DNA of 64,000 nt from Acidobacterium sp. (GCA_003166955.1 PMUI01000058.1:1-64000), one strand, 5' to 3'; counted from the first letter of the stretch, positions 17,463 through 26,426 are shown. Numbers and translations: made by a program. The notes: a model not told the origin generated them from the letters alone.

Positions 17463-18500
17463 ATGCGAATTGGTGTGCTAACGGGCGGCGGAGACTGCCC
17501 AGGTCTGAATGCCGTGATTCATGCGGTCGTCAAAAAAGGCATCACCCATTATGGAGACGAGTTTGTCGGCTTCCTCGAAGGCTGGCGCGGCGTGCTCGAC
17601 AACAACACCGTCGCGCTGACGATGGAAAAAGTCGACGGCATTCTCGACGAGGGCGGCACCATCCTGCGCACCTCGCGCACCAACGTCCGCAAGGTCGAAG
17701 GCGGCATTCAGAAATGCGTGCAGGTCCTCAAGGCCAATAAGCTGGACGCCCTGATCGCCATCGGCGGCGACGACACACAGTCCGTCACCAACGCGCTCAT
17801 CGAGGCGGGCGTGCCCGGCGTCGGCGTGCCCAAGACCATCGACAACGACCTCAACGGCACCGACGTCTGCTTCGGCTTCGACACCGCCGTCATGATCGCC
17901 ACCGAGGCCGTCGATCGCCTGCACACCACCGCCGAGTCGCATAACCGCGTCATCGTCTGCGAAGTCATGGGTCGCGATGCAGGCTGGATCGCCCTCACCG
18001 CGGGCGTTGCCGGCGGAGCGCACGTCATCCTCGTCCCCGAGAAGCCCATCGACCTCGACCACGTCTGCGCCATCCTGAAATACAACCACGAGCACGGCAA
18101 GAAGTATGGCATCGTGGTCGTCGCCGAAGGCGCCAAGCTGCCCGAGATCGGCGGCCAGGCGACCAAAGGCACCAAGGTCGACTCCTTCGGACACGCGCGT
18201 CTCAGCGGCATCGGCGAGCACCTCGCCGAGGAGATCGAGAAGAAGACCGGCTACGAGACCCGGTCCGTCAACCTCGGCCACACGCAGCGCGGCGGCACGC
18301 CCACCGCCTACGACCGGATGCTCGCCACCCGCTACGGCCTTGCCGCCATCGACCTCGTCCACCAGGACAAATTTGGCCGCCTCGTCGTCCTCCACGGCAC
18401 GAAGATCGAGGACATCCCGCTGGCCGAGGCCATCGCGAAAAACCGCACCCTCGACGACAGCTTCTTGTCCATCATCAGCTCCCTGGAGCCAAAACTTTAA
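17463..18500 (+). CDS. 6-phosphofructokinase, probably pyrophosphate-dependent
   Basis: 345 residues; ATG 17463 follows AGGGAGA at 6 bp. Phosphorylates fructose 6-phosphate in glycolysis. Key motifs: GVLTGGGDCPGLNAV (4-18), GGDDT (101-105), PKTIDND (123-129), MGRDAGWIAL and GGTPTAYDR. In this family Gly at 104 and Gly or Lys at 124 go with ATP use, whereas Asp104 with Lys124 is the PPi-dependent signature. Here both are D104 and K124, so a reversible PPi-dependent enzyme of group III is predicted. A bare 'pfkA' label would miss this. Confidence 0.88.
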   Translation: MRIGVLTGGGDCPGLNAVIHAVVKKGITHYGDEFVGFLEGWRGVLDNNTVALTMEKVDGILDEGGTILRTSRTNVRKVEGGIQKCVQVLKANKLDALIAIGGDDTQSVTNALIEAGVPGVGVPKTIDNDLNGTDVCFGFDTAVMIATEAVDRLHTTAESHNRVIVCEVMGRDAGWIALTAGVAGGAHVILVPEKPIDLDHVCAILKYNHEHGKKYGIVVVAEGAKLPEIGGQATKGTKVDSFGHARLSGIGEHLAEEIEKKTGYETRSVNLGHTQRGGTPTAYDRMLATRYGLAAIDLVHQDKFGRLVVLHGTKIEDIPLAEAIAKNRTLDDSFLSIISSLEPKL

Positions 18501-18506
18501 ACACTC

Positions 18507-18550
18507 ACCCCCATCTCGTTCAGTATTCGCAACTTGAACGGGGTGGGGTT
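18507..18550 (+). terminator. Possible terminator after the phosphofructokinase gene
   Basis: An imperfect stem, ACCCC...TCTCGTTCA / TGAACGGGGTGGGGT, spans about 18508-18550 shortly after the stop. The stem is interrupted and followed by TTGATATTC rather than a clear T run, so it is only a candidate. Confidence 0.3.
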
Positions 18551-18612
18551 GATATTCAAATACCCCGCCAATTCGTCATTCCTTTCCTCATCCGGACTAT
18601 GGTATACAGGGC

Positions 18613-18930
18613 GTGCCTCACTCCTCTGCTCTGGAGAAATTCGTGAAAGCCTCGCCGGCCCAACCTGAGATCCGCGAAGTTATGGACATTCGTCAGGCTG
18701 CCCACTACATGGGCATCAGCGCTGACAGCCTTTATCGCTATGCCGCTACGGGGTTTATCCCGGCCTTCCGCCTCGGCAACCGCTGGCGCTTTCGCAAATC
18801 GCGGCTCGATGAATGGATGGACCGCCGCTCCGGCCTCGAAGAAGCAGCCGCTCCCAAGCTGGTCCGCACGCAGAAGAAACCGGTCCGCTCCACCCGGGTC
18901 ATCGGCCGCGCCGTCCGCACCGGCTCGTAG
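18613..18930 (+). CDS. Helix-turn-helix protein, excisionase/MerR-like DNA-binding domain
   Basis: 105 residues if GTG 18613 is used; ATG at 18682 is an alternative that would keep the whole domain. The DNA-binding part (about 24-75) has DIRQAAHYMGISADSLYRYAATGFIPAFRLGNRWRF split over the typical winged-helix pattern of excisionase-family proteins, then a basic Arg/Lys-rich tail. These small proteins are common chromosomal regulators and do not imply a prophage; no integrase is seen nearby. Confidence 0.8.
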   Translation: MPHSSALEKFVKASPAQPEIREVMDIRQAAHYMGISADSLYRYAATGFIPAFRLGNRWRFRKSRLDEWMDRRSGLEEAAAPKLVRTQKKPVRSTRVIGRAVRTGS

Positions 18931-19059
18931 CCCGGAATCTGAAGCGCCGACGGTACCAAAGAGAGTGGTCCGGTCGCGCGCGGAACGCCGATTGCGCAGA
19001 AACCCGAAATAAGTCGCTCGCAGTGCTATATCCTGCGCTTCAGAAAGCGAGGTTCCAGC

Positions 19060-19335
19060 GTGAAACCCTGGATCCCAATCGCCGTTGTCTGTTGCGCCTC
19101 TCTCTGTGCCTCGGCCCAAACCGCAATCAAGCCCTGCGAAGACCTGAAAGCCGAAATCGCAAAGAAACTGGATGCCAAGGGCGTGACGAACTACACGCTG
19201 ACCATCGTAGATAAGGGGAAAGACTCAGACGGCAAGACCGTCGGCAGTTGTGATGGCGGTACGAAGAGCATCGTCTATCAGAGAGCGGCGCCAGCCTCTG
19301 AGCCTAAGCCCGCGCAAGAGCAAAAGCCGCGTTAA
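19060..19335 (+). CDS. DUF1161 family secreted protein
   Basis: 91 residues with GTG start and signal peptide (VVCCASLCASAQ). The mature part has the DUF1161 pattern: CEDLKAEIAKKLDAKGV, TLTIVDKG and VGSCDGGTKSIVYQR, with two conserved cysteines that could form a disulfide. A Pro/Glu/Lys-rich tail follows. Function unknown; periplasmic. Confidence 0.8.
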   Translation: MKPWIPIAVVCCASLCASAQTAIKPCEDLKAEIAKKLDAKGVTNYTLTIVDKGKDSDGKTVGSCDGGTKSIVYQRAAPASEPKPAQEQKPR

Positions 19336-19371
19336 CGACTAGCCTTTCGCCAGCGAAATTTCCAACCCAAC

Positions 19372-20127
19372 TCAGACTGCCACAGGCTTCCTGCGCGCCT
19401 TCTTCGTCGCCTGCCCATTTTCCGGCGGCGGCGGAGGACCCCCGGAAATCTCCAGATCCTGCGCTGACTGGGCCGCGGTCAGGTGCCGCTCCATCACCGC
19501 GCGCGCCTCCCTGGAATTCCGCGACCGGATCGCCCGATAGATTTCCCGGTGCAAATCCGCGGACTCCTTCAAGTCCCGCGAGCGCTCCGCCGTCTTGCGC
19601 CGCTCATCGTAGAGGGCCGACGTGATGGTCTCCATCAGCGCCGCGAGGATCGGGTTCCCCGAGGCCTGCGCGATCACGCGATGAAAGCGCACATCGTGGA
19701 TCAGGTACTCGATGGGGTCGTTGACCGTCGCATACATCTCCGCGATCTCTTCCGACATTGCCGAAATGTGCTGCTCGCGCCCGCGCTCGGCCGCCAGCGC
19801 CGCCAATTCGCTTTCGAGGATGCGCCGAGCCTCAAACATCTGCCATGATTGAAATCCATGCAGCGCGCCCAGCAAACTCAGCGACGACTTGCCCAGCTCC
19901 GGCGGCCCGTCGGCCACAAACGTGCCCACGCCGTGGCGCACATCCATCACGCCCATCGCCGCCAGATACCCAATCCCAGTCCGCAGGCTCGCGCGGCTGA
20001 TCCTCAACCGCCGCGCAAACTCCCGCTCCGGCGGAATTCGGTCGCCAGGCTGCAGGTCTCCGGTTTCGATGAGGGTCCGGATGTGGTTGACCACCCGCAT
20101 CGTCATGTGTGTATCGGATTTTGCCAT
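19372..20127 (-). CDS. FadR-family GntR regulator of the hexuronate operon
   Basis: 251 residues from MAKSDTHMT; the frame is open further upstream but without a plausible start. Residues ~5-75 are a GntR winged helix (LIETGDLQPGDRIPPEREFARRL, LRISRASLR), followed by an all-helical FCD ligand-binding domain (about 95-225) with conserved metal/ligand residues in the pattern D-x3-H (HDVRFHRVIA) and DLHREIYRAI, and a basic C-terminal tail. It is divergent from uxaC by 190 bp. It probably represses the operon until a hexuronate or its ketose form binds, by analogy with UxuR/ExuR. Confidence 0.85.
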   Translation of the reverse strand: MAKSDTHMTMRVVNHIRTLIETGDLQPGDRIPPEREFARRLRISRASLRTGIGYLAAMGVMDVRHGVGTFVADGPPELGKSSLSLLGALHGFQSWQMFEARRILESELAALAAERGREQHISAMSEEIAEMYATVNDPIEYLIHDVRFHRVIAQASGNPILAALMETITSALYDERRKTAERSRDLKESADLHREIYRAIRSRNSREARAVMERHLTAAQSAQDLEISGGPPPPPENGQATKKARRKPVAV

Positions 20128-20225
20128 GGCTTCTCCGGTCCGCCGATCATCTTCGGCCTTGCCTAGTTCCTCACGGTGGGATTCACAATACCTTACGTCT
20201 CTTTTGTTTGGCAGGCCAACGAAAG

Positions 20226-20269
20226 TTCCACTAATTTTCCCGCTTCTTGTATATTTTAGTGGTCGGACC
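20226..20269 (+). promoter_or_regulatory. Candidate uxaC promoter and GntR operator
   Basis: TATATT (20250-20255) could be a -10 box with a weak -35 TTCCAC (20226-20231). The near-palindrome GGTCGGACC (20261-20269) lies where transcription would start; the form GGTC-N-GACC suits FadR-type regulators. A strong ribosome site, GGAGGT (20301-20306), precedes the uxaC start. Based on sequence pattern only. Confidence 0.4.
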
Positions 20270-20317
20270 TCTGCAGCACAACCCCGCTGTTGGCGGTCCC
20301 GGAGGTCAACCAGGCCT

Positions 20318-21727
20318 ATGTCCACCGGCGCCATGACTCTGCTGAACGACGACCGTCTATTCCCCGCCGATCCCACCATGCGCAACATAGCGCGTCGACT
20401 GCACGCCGAAGTTCGCGACCTGCCCCTGATCAGTCCGCACGGACACACGCAGGCCGCCTGGTTCGCGTCCGACCAACCCTTTCCCGATCCGGCAAAGCTC
20501 TTCGTGCAGCCCGATCACTACATCTTCCGCATGCTTTACAGCCAGGGTATTGCGCTCGATGATCTGGAAATCGGCGTCGAGCATCTGAAGGATCCCCGCC
20601 GTGTCTGGCGCATCTTCGCCCAAAACTACTATCTGTTCCGCGGAACCCCGACCCGCATCTGGCTCGACTACGCCTTCCAGGAGCTCTTCGGACTCGAAGA
20701 GCGGCTCTCGGCCGCCACCGCGGACCTCTATTTCGATGTGATCTCCGAACGCCTGCAAACGCCGGAGTTCCGCCCTCGCGCCCTCTATGAGCGCTTCCGT
20801 CTCGAGGTCCTCGCCACCACCGACTCGCCCCTCGATTCGCTCGCCGCGCACCAGGCCATCCGCGACTCCGGATGGAAAGCGCGCATCATCCCCACCTTCC
20901 GCCCCGACTCGGTCGTCGATCCCGCCTTTGCCGGCTTTGCTGAGAACATCGCGAAGCTCGGCCAGCTCACCGGCGAAAACACAGAATTGTGGCAGGGCTA
21001 CATCCGCGCTCTGGAAAAAACGCGCGCCCGTTTCAAGGCTCTGGGCTGCACCTCCACCGATCACGGCCATCCCACCGCGCTCACCGCGGATCTGGCTCCC
21101 GCCGAGGCGGCGAAACTGTTCGAGGCGGTGCTGACGGACCGCGCCGATGCCCGCCAGCAGGAGCTGTTCCGCGCGCAAATGCTCACCGAAATGGCGCGTA
21201 TGAGCGTCGAAGACGGCCTCGTGATGCAGCTCCACCCCGGTGCCTTCCGCAATCACAACCGTAAACTCTACGAGCGCTATGGCCGCGACGTCGGGGCCGA
21301 CATCCCGGTCATCACGGACTACGTCCACGCGCTGCATCCGCTGTTGAACCGCTTCGGCAACGAGAAGAACTTCACGCTCATCCTCTTCACCCTCGACGAA
21401 ACCACCTACACGCGCGAGCTCGCCCCGCTGGCCGGGCACTATCCCTGCCTGCGCCTCGGCCCGCCCTGGTGGTTCCATGACAGCCCCGAGGGCATGCTCC
21501 GCTTCAGGGAACAGGTGACCGAGACGGCTGGCTTCTACAACACCGTCGGCTTCAACGACGACACGCGCGCCTTCCTCTCCATCCCGGCTCGCCACGACGT
21601 CGCTCGCCGCATCGACTGCGTCTGGCTGGCGCGCCTCGTCGCCGAACACCGCCTCTACGAAGACGAAGCCGTGGAGGTCGCGCGCGACCTCGCCTACAAC
21701 CTGGTCCGCAAAGCATATAAACTCTGA
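20318..21727 (+). CDS. uxaC: Uronate isomerase (glucuronate/galacturonate isomerase)
   Basis: 469 residues, normal length. It interconverts D-glucuronate and fructuronate, or D-galacturonate and tagaturonate, in the cytoplasm. The start at 20318 (MSTGAM) follows GGAGGT; another Met at 20333 is possible. It has an amidohydrolase-like barrel with an early H-G-H metal-binding pair (LISPHGHTQ, where many homologues have DYHCHL), WLDYAFQELFGL, the RPDSVVDP motif, QLHPGAFRNHN and WWFHDSP near the end. First gene of the operon; the transporter follows at 18 bp. Confidence 0.92.
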   Translation: MSTGAMTLLNDDRLFPADPTMRNIARRLHAEVRDLPLISPHGHTQAAWFASDQPFPDPAKLFVQPDHYIFRMLYSQGIALDDLEIGVEHLKDPRRVWRIFAQNYYLFRGTPTRIWLDYAFQELFGLEERLSAATADLYFDVISERLQTPEFRPRALYERFRLEVLATTDSPLDSLAAHQAIRDSGWKARIIPTFRPDSVVDPAFAGFAENIAKLGQLTGENTELWQGYIRALEKTRARFKALGCTSTDHGHPTALTADLAPAEAAKLFEAVLTDRADARQQELFRAQMLTEMARMSVEDGLVMQLHPGAFRNHNRKLYERYGRDVGADIPVITDYVHALHPLLNRFGNEKNFTLILFTLDETTYTRELAPLAGHYPCLRLGPPWWFHDSPEGMLRFREQVTETAGFYNTVGFNDDTRAFLSIPARHDVARRIDCVWLARLVAEHRLYEDEAVEVARDLAYNLVRKAYKL

Positions 21728-21745
21728 AGGCTTCAATTTCCCGGC

Positions 21746-23068
21746 ATGAAAAGTCCCGGCACTGCGACACAACAGGTGGAGAGCCCAGATACGAGTCCCG
21801 ACACCGGCGGCAAGTTCCGCCTCGGTCATGTGCGCTGGACCATCTGCGCCATGCTCTTCGCGGCGACCTCTATCAACTACATGGACCGCCAGGTCATCGC
21901 GATCCTCAAGCCGACGCTCCAGCACAGTATCGGCATGAACGAGGTCTCCTACGGGTACATCATCTTCGCCTTCCAGCTCGCCTACGCCGTGGGCGTGCTC
22001 GCGGCCGGCCGCATCATCGATAAGCTCGGCACCCGCATCGGCTATTGCATCTTCATGGGCCTCTGGAGTCTTTCGGCGATGGGCCACGCGCTCGCCAGTT
22101 CCGCGCTGGAGTTCGGCTTCGCGCGCTTCTTCCTAGGCCTCGGCGAATCCGGCAACTTTCCTGCCGCCATCAAGACGGTCGCCGAATGGTTCCCGCAGCG
22201 GGAGCGTTCGCTCGCCACCGGCATCTTCAATTCAGGCGCCAATGTGGGAGCCATCCTCGCGCCCCTCATCGTGCCCTGGATCGCGTTGCACTACAGCTGG
22301 CGCGCCGCGTTTCTGGTCACCGGCCTCTTCAGCCTGATGTGGATTTTCTGGTGGTATCGCAATTACCGCAAGCCCGCGGACCACCCCACGCTCACCGGTC
22401 GCGAGCTGCGCCATATCTATGAAGAAGCCGCCGCGCAACTCGGCCCCAACGTGCCGTGGCTGCGCCTGCTCAGCTACCGGCAGACCTGGGCCTTCGCCGC
22501 CGGAAAATTTCTCACCGACCCCATCTGGTGGTTCTTCCTCTTCTGGCTCCCGTCGTACTTCAGCGCAAGGTTCCACCTGAATCTTTCGCACCTCGGCTTG
22601 CCGCTCATCATCATCTACACCACCTCCTCGGTGGGCAGCATCGGCGGAGGCTATCTGCCAGTTCCGTTTCGTCGCCTGGGACTTTCAGCCTCCGGCGCCC
22701 GTCTCACCGCCATGCTGGTTTGCGCCTGCGCCATCGTCCCCATCTTCATCGCCGGAAATCTGAACTCGGAATGGGCCGCCATCGGTCTTCTCAGCCTGGC
22801 CACCGCGGCGCACCAGGGCTGGTCGGCGAATCTCTTCACCACCACCTCCGACATGTTCCCCAAGAGCGCCGTCGGCTCCGTCGTCGGCATCGGCACCTGT
22901 GCCGGTTCGTTCGGCGGCATGATCCTGGCCGCCAGCGCCGGTTGGATCCTGCAGATCACGCACAGCTACGTCAGCCTCTTCATCCTCGCCTCGAGCGTGT
23001 ACCTGGTTGCGCTGCTCCTCATCGTCCTGCTCGCCCCAGGACTGAAGAAAGTCGAGCTGGCCGCATGA
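21746..23068 (+). CDS. MFS transporter, ExuT-like hexuronate importer (ACS family)
   Basis: 440 residues, twelve membrane helices. Family motifs: INYMDRQVIAIL in helix 1, the loop GRIIDKLGTRIGY and RFFLGLGESGNFPAAIKTV. These identify the anion:cation symporter branch that contains ExuT (hexuronate/H+ symport). The location between uronate isomerase and UxaE supports glucuronate or galacturonate as substrate. Its stop overlaps the start of the next gene (ATGA). Confidence 0.85.
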   Translation: MKSPGTATQQVESPDTSPDTGGKFRLGHVRWTICAMLFAATSINYMDRQVIAILKPTLQHSIGMNEVSYGYIIFAFQLAYAVGVLAAGRIIDKLGTRIGYCIFMGLWSLSAMGHALASSALEFGFARFFLGLGESGNFPAAIKTVAEWFPQRERSLATGIFNSGANVGAILAPLIVPWIALHYSWRAAFLVTGLFSLMWIFWWYRNYRKPADHPTLTGRELRHIYEEAAAQLGPNVPWLRLLSYRQTWAFAAGKFLTDPIWWFFLFWLPSYFSARFHLNLSHLGLPLIIIYTTSSVGSIGGGYLPVPFRRLGLSASGARLTAMLVCACAIVPIFIAGNLNSEWAAIGLLSLATAAHQGWSANLFTTTSDMFPKSAVGSVVGIGTCAGSFGGMILAASAGWILQITHSYVSLFILASSVYLVALLLIVLLAPGLKKVELAA

Positions 23069-24339
23069 GCCTCTATCTCGCCCACGGTGGCGCGCAGATG
23101 GAAATCTCCTGCTCCGAGCTGCAGTCTCTGCTCGGCCACGCGCTCGACAAGCTCGGCCCGCGCCGCCGCGTGCTCGTCATCCCGCCGGATATCACCCGCC
23201 TGCATTCGCGCGCCGGCGAGCTCACCCGCTTCGCCTGGGAATACTACGGCGAACGCCTGGCCGCCGTCCTGCCCGCGCTGGGCACGCACGCTCCGATGTC
23301 CGCCGATCAGCTCACGCGCATGTTCGGCGATGTGCCACAGTCGCTGTTTCATATTCACAACTGGCGCACCGACATCGAAACCATCGGCGAAGTCCCGTCG
23401 TCCTTCATCTGCGAACAATCCGAAGGCAAGCTCAACTTCTCCTGGCCTGCTCAGGTCAACCGCTTGCTGCTCGAGGGTGACTTCGACCTCATCCTGTCCG
23501 TCGGCCAGGTCGTCCCGCACGAAGTCATCGGCATGGCGAATTACAACAAGAACGTCCTCGTCGGCTCCGGCGGCCGCGAAGGCATCAACCGCAGCCACTA
23601 TCTCGGTGCGGTCTACGGCATGGAGCGCATCATGGGACGCGCCGACAACCCCGTGCGCCGCGTTCTCAACTACGCTTCCGACCGCTTCCTCAAACACCTG
23701 CCCATCGTCTACGTGCAGACCGTCGTGGGCCGCGCTCCCGACGGAGGCCTCGCCACTCGCGGCGTCTTCATCGGCGATGACGTCGAGTGCTTCCTGCGTG
23801 CCTCCGAGCTCAGCCTCAAAGTCAACTTCGAAATGCTCGACCAGCCGCTGCGCAAGGCCGTTGTCTACCTTGACCCGCATGAGTTCCACAGCACCTGGCT
23901 CGGCAACAAGGCCGTCTACCGCACCCGCATGGCGCTGGCCGACGGAGCCGACCTCATCATCCTCGCACCCGCCGTGAAGGAATTCGGCGAGGACCGCACC
24001 ATCGACGCGCTCATCCGTAAATATGGATACCGCGGCACCCCCGCAACCCTCGACGCCGTCGCGAAGAACCCCGACCTGGCCGCCGACCTGAGCGCCGCCG
24101 CGCACCTCATCCACGGCTCGTCGGAAGGCCGCTTCACCATCACCTGGTGCCCGGGTCATCTCACCCGGGAAGAGGTGGAGGGCGCCGGTTTCGCCTATAG
24201 CGACCTGCCCGAGATGCTCCGCCGCTACGATCCCGCAAAGCTCGCGCACGGCTTCAACACCGTCGACGGCGAGGAGGTTTTCTTCGTCGCGAACCCTGGG
24301 CTCGGTCTCTGGGCCCATCGCGACCGCTTCATCAACTGA
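23065..24339 (+). CDS. LarA-superfamily nickel-pincer racemase/epimerase, candidate sugar-acid 2-epimerase
   Basis: 424 residues starting MSLYLAHGG; the start overlaps the transporter stop by 4 bp (ATGA). It belongs to the DUF2088/lactate racemase family. Residues corresponding to the Lactobacillus LarA site are in place with matching spacing: R45 in PPDITR (LarA R75), H75 in GTHAPM (H108), H152 in VVPHEVIG (H174), K162 (K184; the pincer-cofactor lysine, +10) and H178 in NRSHYLG (H200; nickel ligand, +26). The family includes enzymes acting on lactate, malate and gluconate. In an operon that should make mannonate, a mannonate/gluconate 2-epimerase role is plausible (inference). No larB, larC or larE gene for the cofactor is in this window. 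The overall sequence is divergent from lactate racemases, so lactate is unlikely to be the substrate. Confidence 0.82.
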   Translation: MSLYLAHGGAQMEISCSELQSLLGHALDKLGPRRRVLVIPPDITRLHSRAGELTRFAWEYYGERLAAVLPALGTHAPMSADQLTRMFGDVPQSLFHIHNWRTDIETIGEVPSSFICEQSEGKLNFSWPAQVNRLLLEGDFDLILSVGQVVPHEVIGMANYNKNVLVGSGGREGINRSHYLGAVYGMERIMGRADNPVRRVLNYASDRFLKHLPIVYVQTVVGRAPDGGLATRGVFIGDDVECFLRASELSLKVNFEMLDQPLRKAVVYLDPHEFHSTWLGNKAVYRTRMALADGADLIILAPAVKEFGEDRTIDALIRKYGYRGTPATLDAVAKNPDLAADLSAAAHLIHGSSEGRFTITWCPGHLTREEVEGAGFAYSDLPEMLRRYDPAKLAHGFNTVDGEEVFFVANPGLGLWAHRDRFIN

Positions 24340-24346
24340 GGTGAGT

Positions 24347-25645
24347 ATGACTACGCACACACTCGAACTCGGCAAATTCTCCATCGGAGTGGGCGATCGC
24401 TTCGCGCATCAGGCCAAGGCCCAGCTCCAGGCCTGCATCGAAGCCGCGCACGCAGGCGTCGAAATCATTCCCGTCTGGAACAAATCGAACCGCGAGCACA
24501 ACATCATCGGCTCCGAGCCGTCTTCAACGCGCGCCGCTGCCGACGCAGCCGTGAAAGCGCTGCATTGGAACAAGCCACACTTCTGCGACGCGGACCACAT
24601 CAACCTCACTACGGTCGACCGCTTCCTCGCCCCCTGCGACTTCTACACCATCGACGTCGCGGATTACATCGGCAAGCCCGCCGATCCCGCCACCATCGAG
24701 AAATTCCTGAAACACCGCTCCGACCTTACTGGCACGCTCCGTCTCGAAGGCGTGCGCGAACCGCTCGAGATCACGCCTCATCTGCTGCGCGCCACCGCCA
24801 CCAAGTTCCTTTTCGCCGTGCAGGAAGCCGGCAAAGTCTATCGCCACATCGAAGCCGCCAAAGGGAAGGGAGGTTTCATCGCCGAAGTTTCCATGGACGA
24901 GACCGATGCCGCGCAAACGCCCGCTGAGTTGCTCATCATCCTCGCCGCCATCGCCGACGAAGGCATTCCGGTGCAGACCATCGCGCCGAAATTCACCGGC
25001 CGCTTCAACAAAGGCGTCGACTACGTTGGCAACGTCGATCAGTTCCGCCGCGAAATTATCCTAGACGTCGCCGCCATCGCGTGGGCCACGGCCAATCTCG
25101 GCCTGCCGAAAAATCTCAAGCTCAGCATTCACTCCGGCAGCGACAAGTTCTCCATCTACTCCGCCATCTACGAAGCTACCAAGCACTCCGGCGTCCACCT
25201 TAAGACCGCCGGAACCACCTGGCTAGAAGAAATCATCGGCCTCGCCGAAGCCGGCGGCGATGGCCTTGCCCTGGCGAAGGAGATCTACGCCGAGGCATGG
25301 GCGCATCGCGAAGAACTCTGCGCGCCGTATGCCACGGTGATCGACATCGGCCCCGCGAAACTCCCCGTGCCCGCCACCGTCGCCAAATGGACCTCGCAGC
25401 AATACACCTCCGCCCTGCGCCACGACCCGCATTCCCCCGCGTATAACTCGAGCCTGCGCCAGCTCCTCCACGTAGGCTTCAAGGTCGCCGCCAAAATGGG
25501 CGACAAATACATCCGCCTTCTGGAGACCAACGAGAAAGTGATCGCGAAAAACGTCACCGAGAACCTCTACGCCCGCCACATCGGCCCCGTCTTCCTCGGC
25601 CAGCCGTCGCCCGTCGCCGCACTCGCCCACGCGGAGGCGAAATGA
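24347..25645 (+). CDS. uxaE: Tagaturonate/fructuronate epimerase UxaE
   Basis: About 432 residues from ATG 24347 (GAGGTG just upstream; GTG at 24341 is possible). UxaE epimerises tagaturonate to fructuronate, merging the galacturonate branch with the glucuronate branch. Recognised from family sequence: GVGDRFAHQAKAQL, PVWNKSNREHNIIG, DADHINL, APKFTGRFNKGVDYVG, LSIHSGSDKFSIY and HLKTAGTTWLEE. His and Asp residues in DADH and HSGSDKF are probable metal or catalytic positions. It starts 7 bp after the LarA-like gene and its stop overlaps the SDR start. Confidence 0.88.
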   Translation: MTTHTLELGKFSIGVGDRFAHQAKAQLQACIEAAHAGVEIIPVWNKSNREHNIIGSEPSSTRAAADAAVKALHWNKPHFCDADHINLTTVDRFLAPCDFYTIDVADYIGKPADPATIEKFLKHRSDLTGTLRLEGVREPLEITPHLLRATATKFLFAVQEAGKVYRHIEAAKGKGGFIAEVSMDETDAAQTPAELLIILAAIADEGIPVQTIAPKFTGRFNKGVDYVGNVDQFRREIILDVAAIAWATANLGLPKNLKLSIHSGSDKFSIYSAIYEATKHSGVHLKTAGTTWLEEIIGLAEAGGDGLALAKEIYAEAWAHREELCAPYATVIDIGPAKLPVPATVAKWTSQQYTSALRHDPHSPAYNSSLRQLLHVGFKVAAKMGDKYIRLLETNEKVIAKNVTENLYARHIGPVFLGQPSPVAALAHAEAK

Positions 25646-26418
25646 GCCTCCCCTCGCTGCAGCTCAACGGCAAAACCGCAGTCGTTGTCGGCGGAACCTC
25701 CGGCATCGGCCGCGCCATCTCGCTCGGCCTCGCCGAAGCGGGCGCCGACGTCGTCGCCTCCGCGCGCCGCCAGGAACAAGTCGACCAGACCGCCGCCGAA
25801 ATCGAATCCCGCGGACGCAAAACCCTGCGCCTCACCTGCGACATGCAGGATCGCGCCTCCCTCCAGCGCCTCCTCGATGAAACCCTCTCCGCATTTGGCA
25901 AGGTCGACATCCTCGTCAACAGCGCCGGCAAAATCAAACGCGCCCCCACGCTCACTTTTCCTGAAGACGAGTGGCGCGACATCATCGACACTAACCTCAC
26001 CGGCACGCTGCGCGCCTGCCAGATCTTCGGCACACACATGCTCGACCGCAGCTACGGCCGCATCATTAACATCGCCTCGCTGAACTCCTTCGTCGCCCTC
26101 AGCGAAGTCGCCGCCTACGCCGCCAGCAAAGCCGCCGTCGCCTCGCTCACGCGTTCGCTCGCCGTCGAGTGGTCGAAGAAAGGCGTGCTCGTCAACGCCA
26201 TCGCTCCCGGCGTCTTCCGCACCGCACTCAACGCCGACCTCCTCGACAACACCCCGCGCGGCAAAGAACTCCAGATGCGCACCCCCATGAACCGCTTCGG
26301 CAAAACCGAAGAAGTCGTCGGAGCCGCCATCTTCCTCGCCTCCGACGCGGCCTCCTTCGTCACGGGTCAGGTCCTCGTCATCGACGGAGGCTTTTTGGCC
26401 AGCGGTGTCAATCAGTAG
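25642..26418 (+). CDS. Short-chain dehydrogenase, probable fructuronate (keto-uronate) reductase
   Basis: 258 residues. Rossmann start GGTSGIG (17-23), NSAG (93-96) and the catalytic triad S146-Y159-K163 with YAASK are intact; it resembles KduD or gluconate 5-dehydrogenase-type classical SDRs. Start overlaps the uxaE stop (ATGA). The context suggests reduction of fructuronate to mannonate with NAD(P)H, in place of the usual UxuB, which is a different family. An alternative is oxidation of a sugar acid. Last gene of the operon. Confidence 0.8.
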   Translation: MSLPSLQLNGKTAVVVGGTSGIGRAISLGLAEAGADVVASARRQEQVDQTAAEIESRGRKTLRLTCDMQDRASLQRLLDETLSAFGKVDILVNSAGKIKRAPTLTFPEDEWRDIIDTNLTGTLRACQIFGTHMLDRSYGRIINIASLNSFVALSEVAAYAASKAAVASLTRSLAVEWSKKGVLVNAIAPGVFRTALNADLLDNTPRGKELQMRTPMNRFGKTEEVVGAAIFLASDAASFVTGQVLVIDGGFLASGVNQ

Positions 26419-26426
26419 GAGCAGCC

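Noticed and set aside
18613-18930. Excisionase-like gene as evidence of a prophage
   Set aside because: No integrase, attachment site or phage genes nearby; such HTH proteins are common chromosomal regulators.
23065-24339. Annotation as lactate racemase larA
   Set aside because: The catalytic residues match the superfamily, but the operon is for uronates and no lar accessory genes are adjacent, so a lactate role is not supported.
22966-24384. Minus-strand frame opposite the LarA-like gene
   Set aside because: The plus-strand frame has an intact active site and coupled starts; the other is a shadow.
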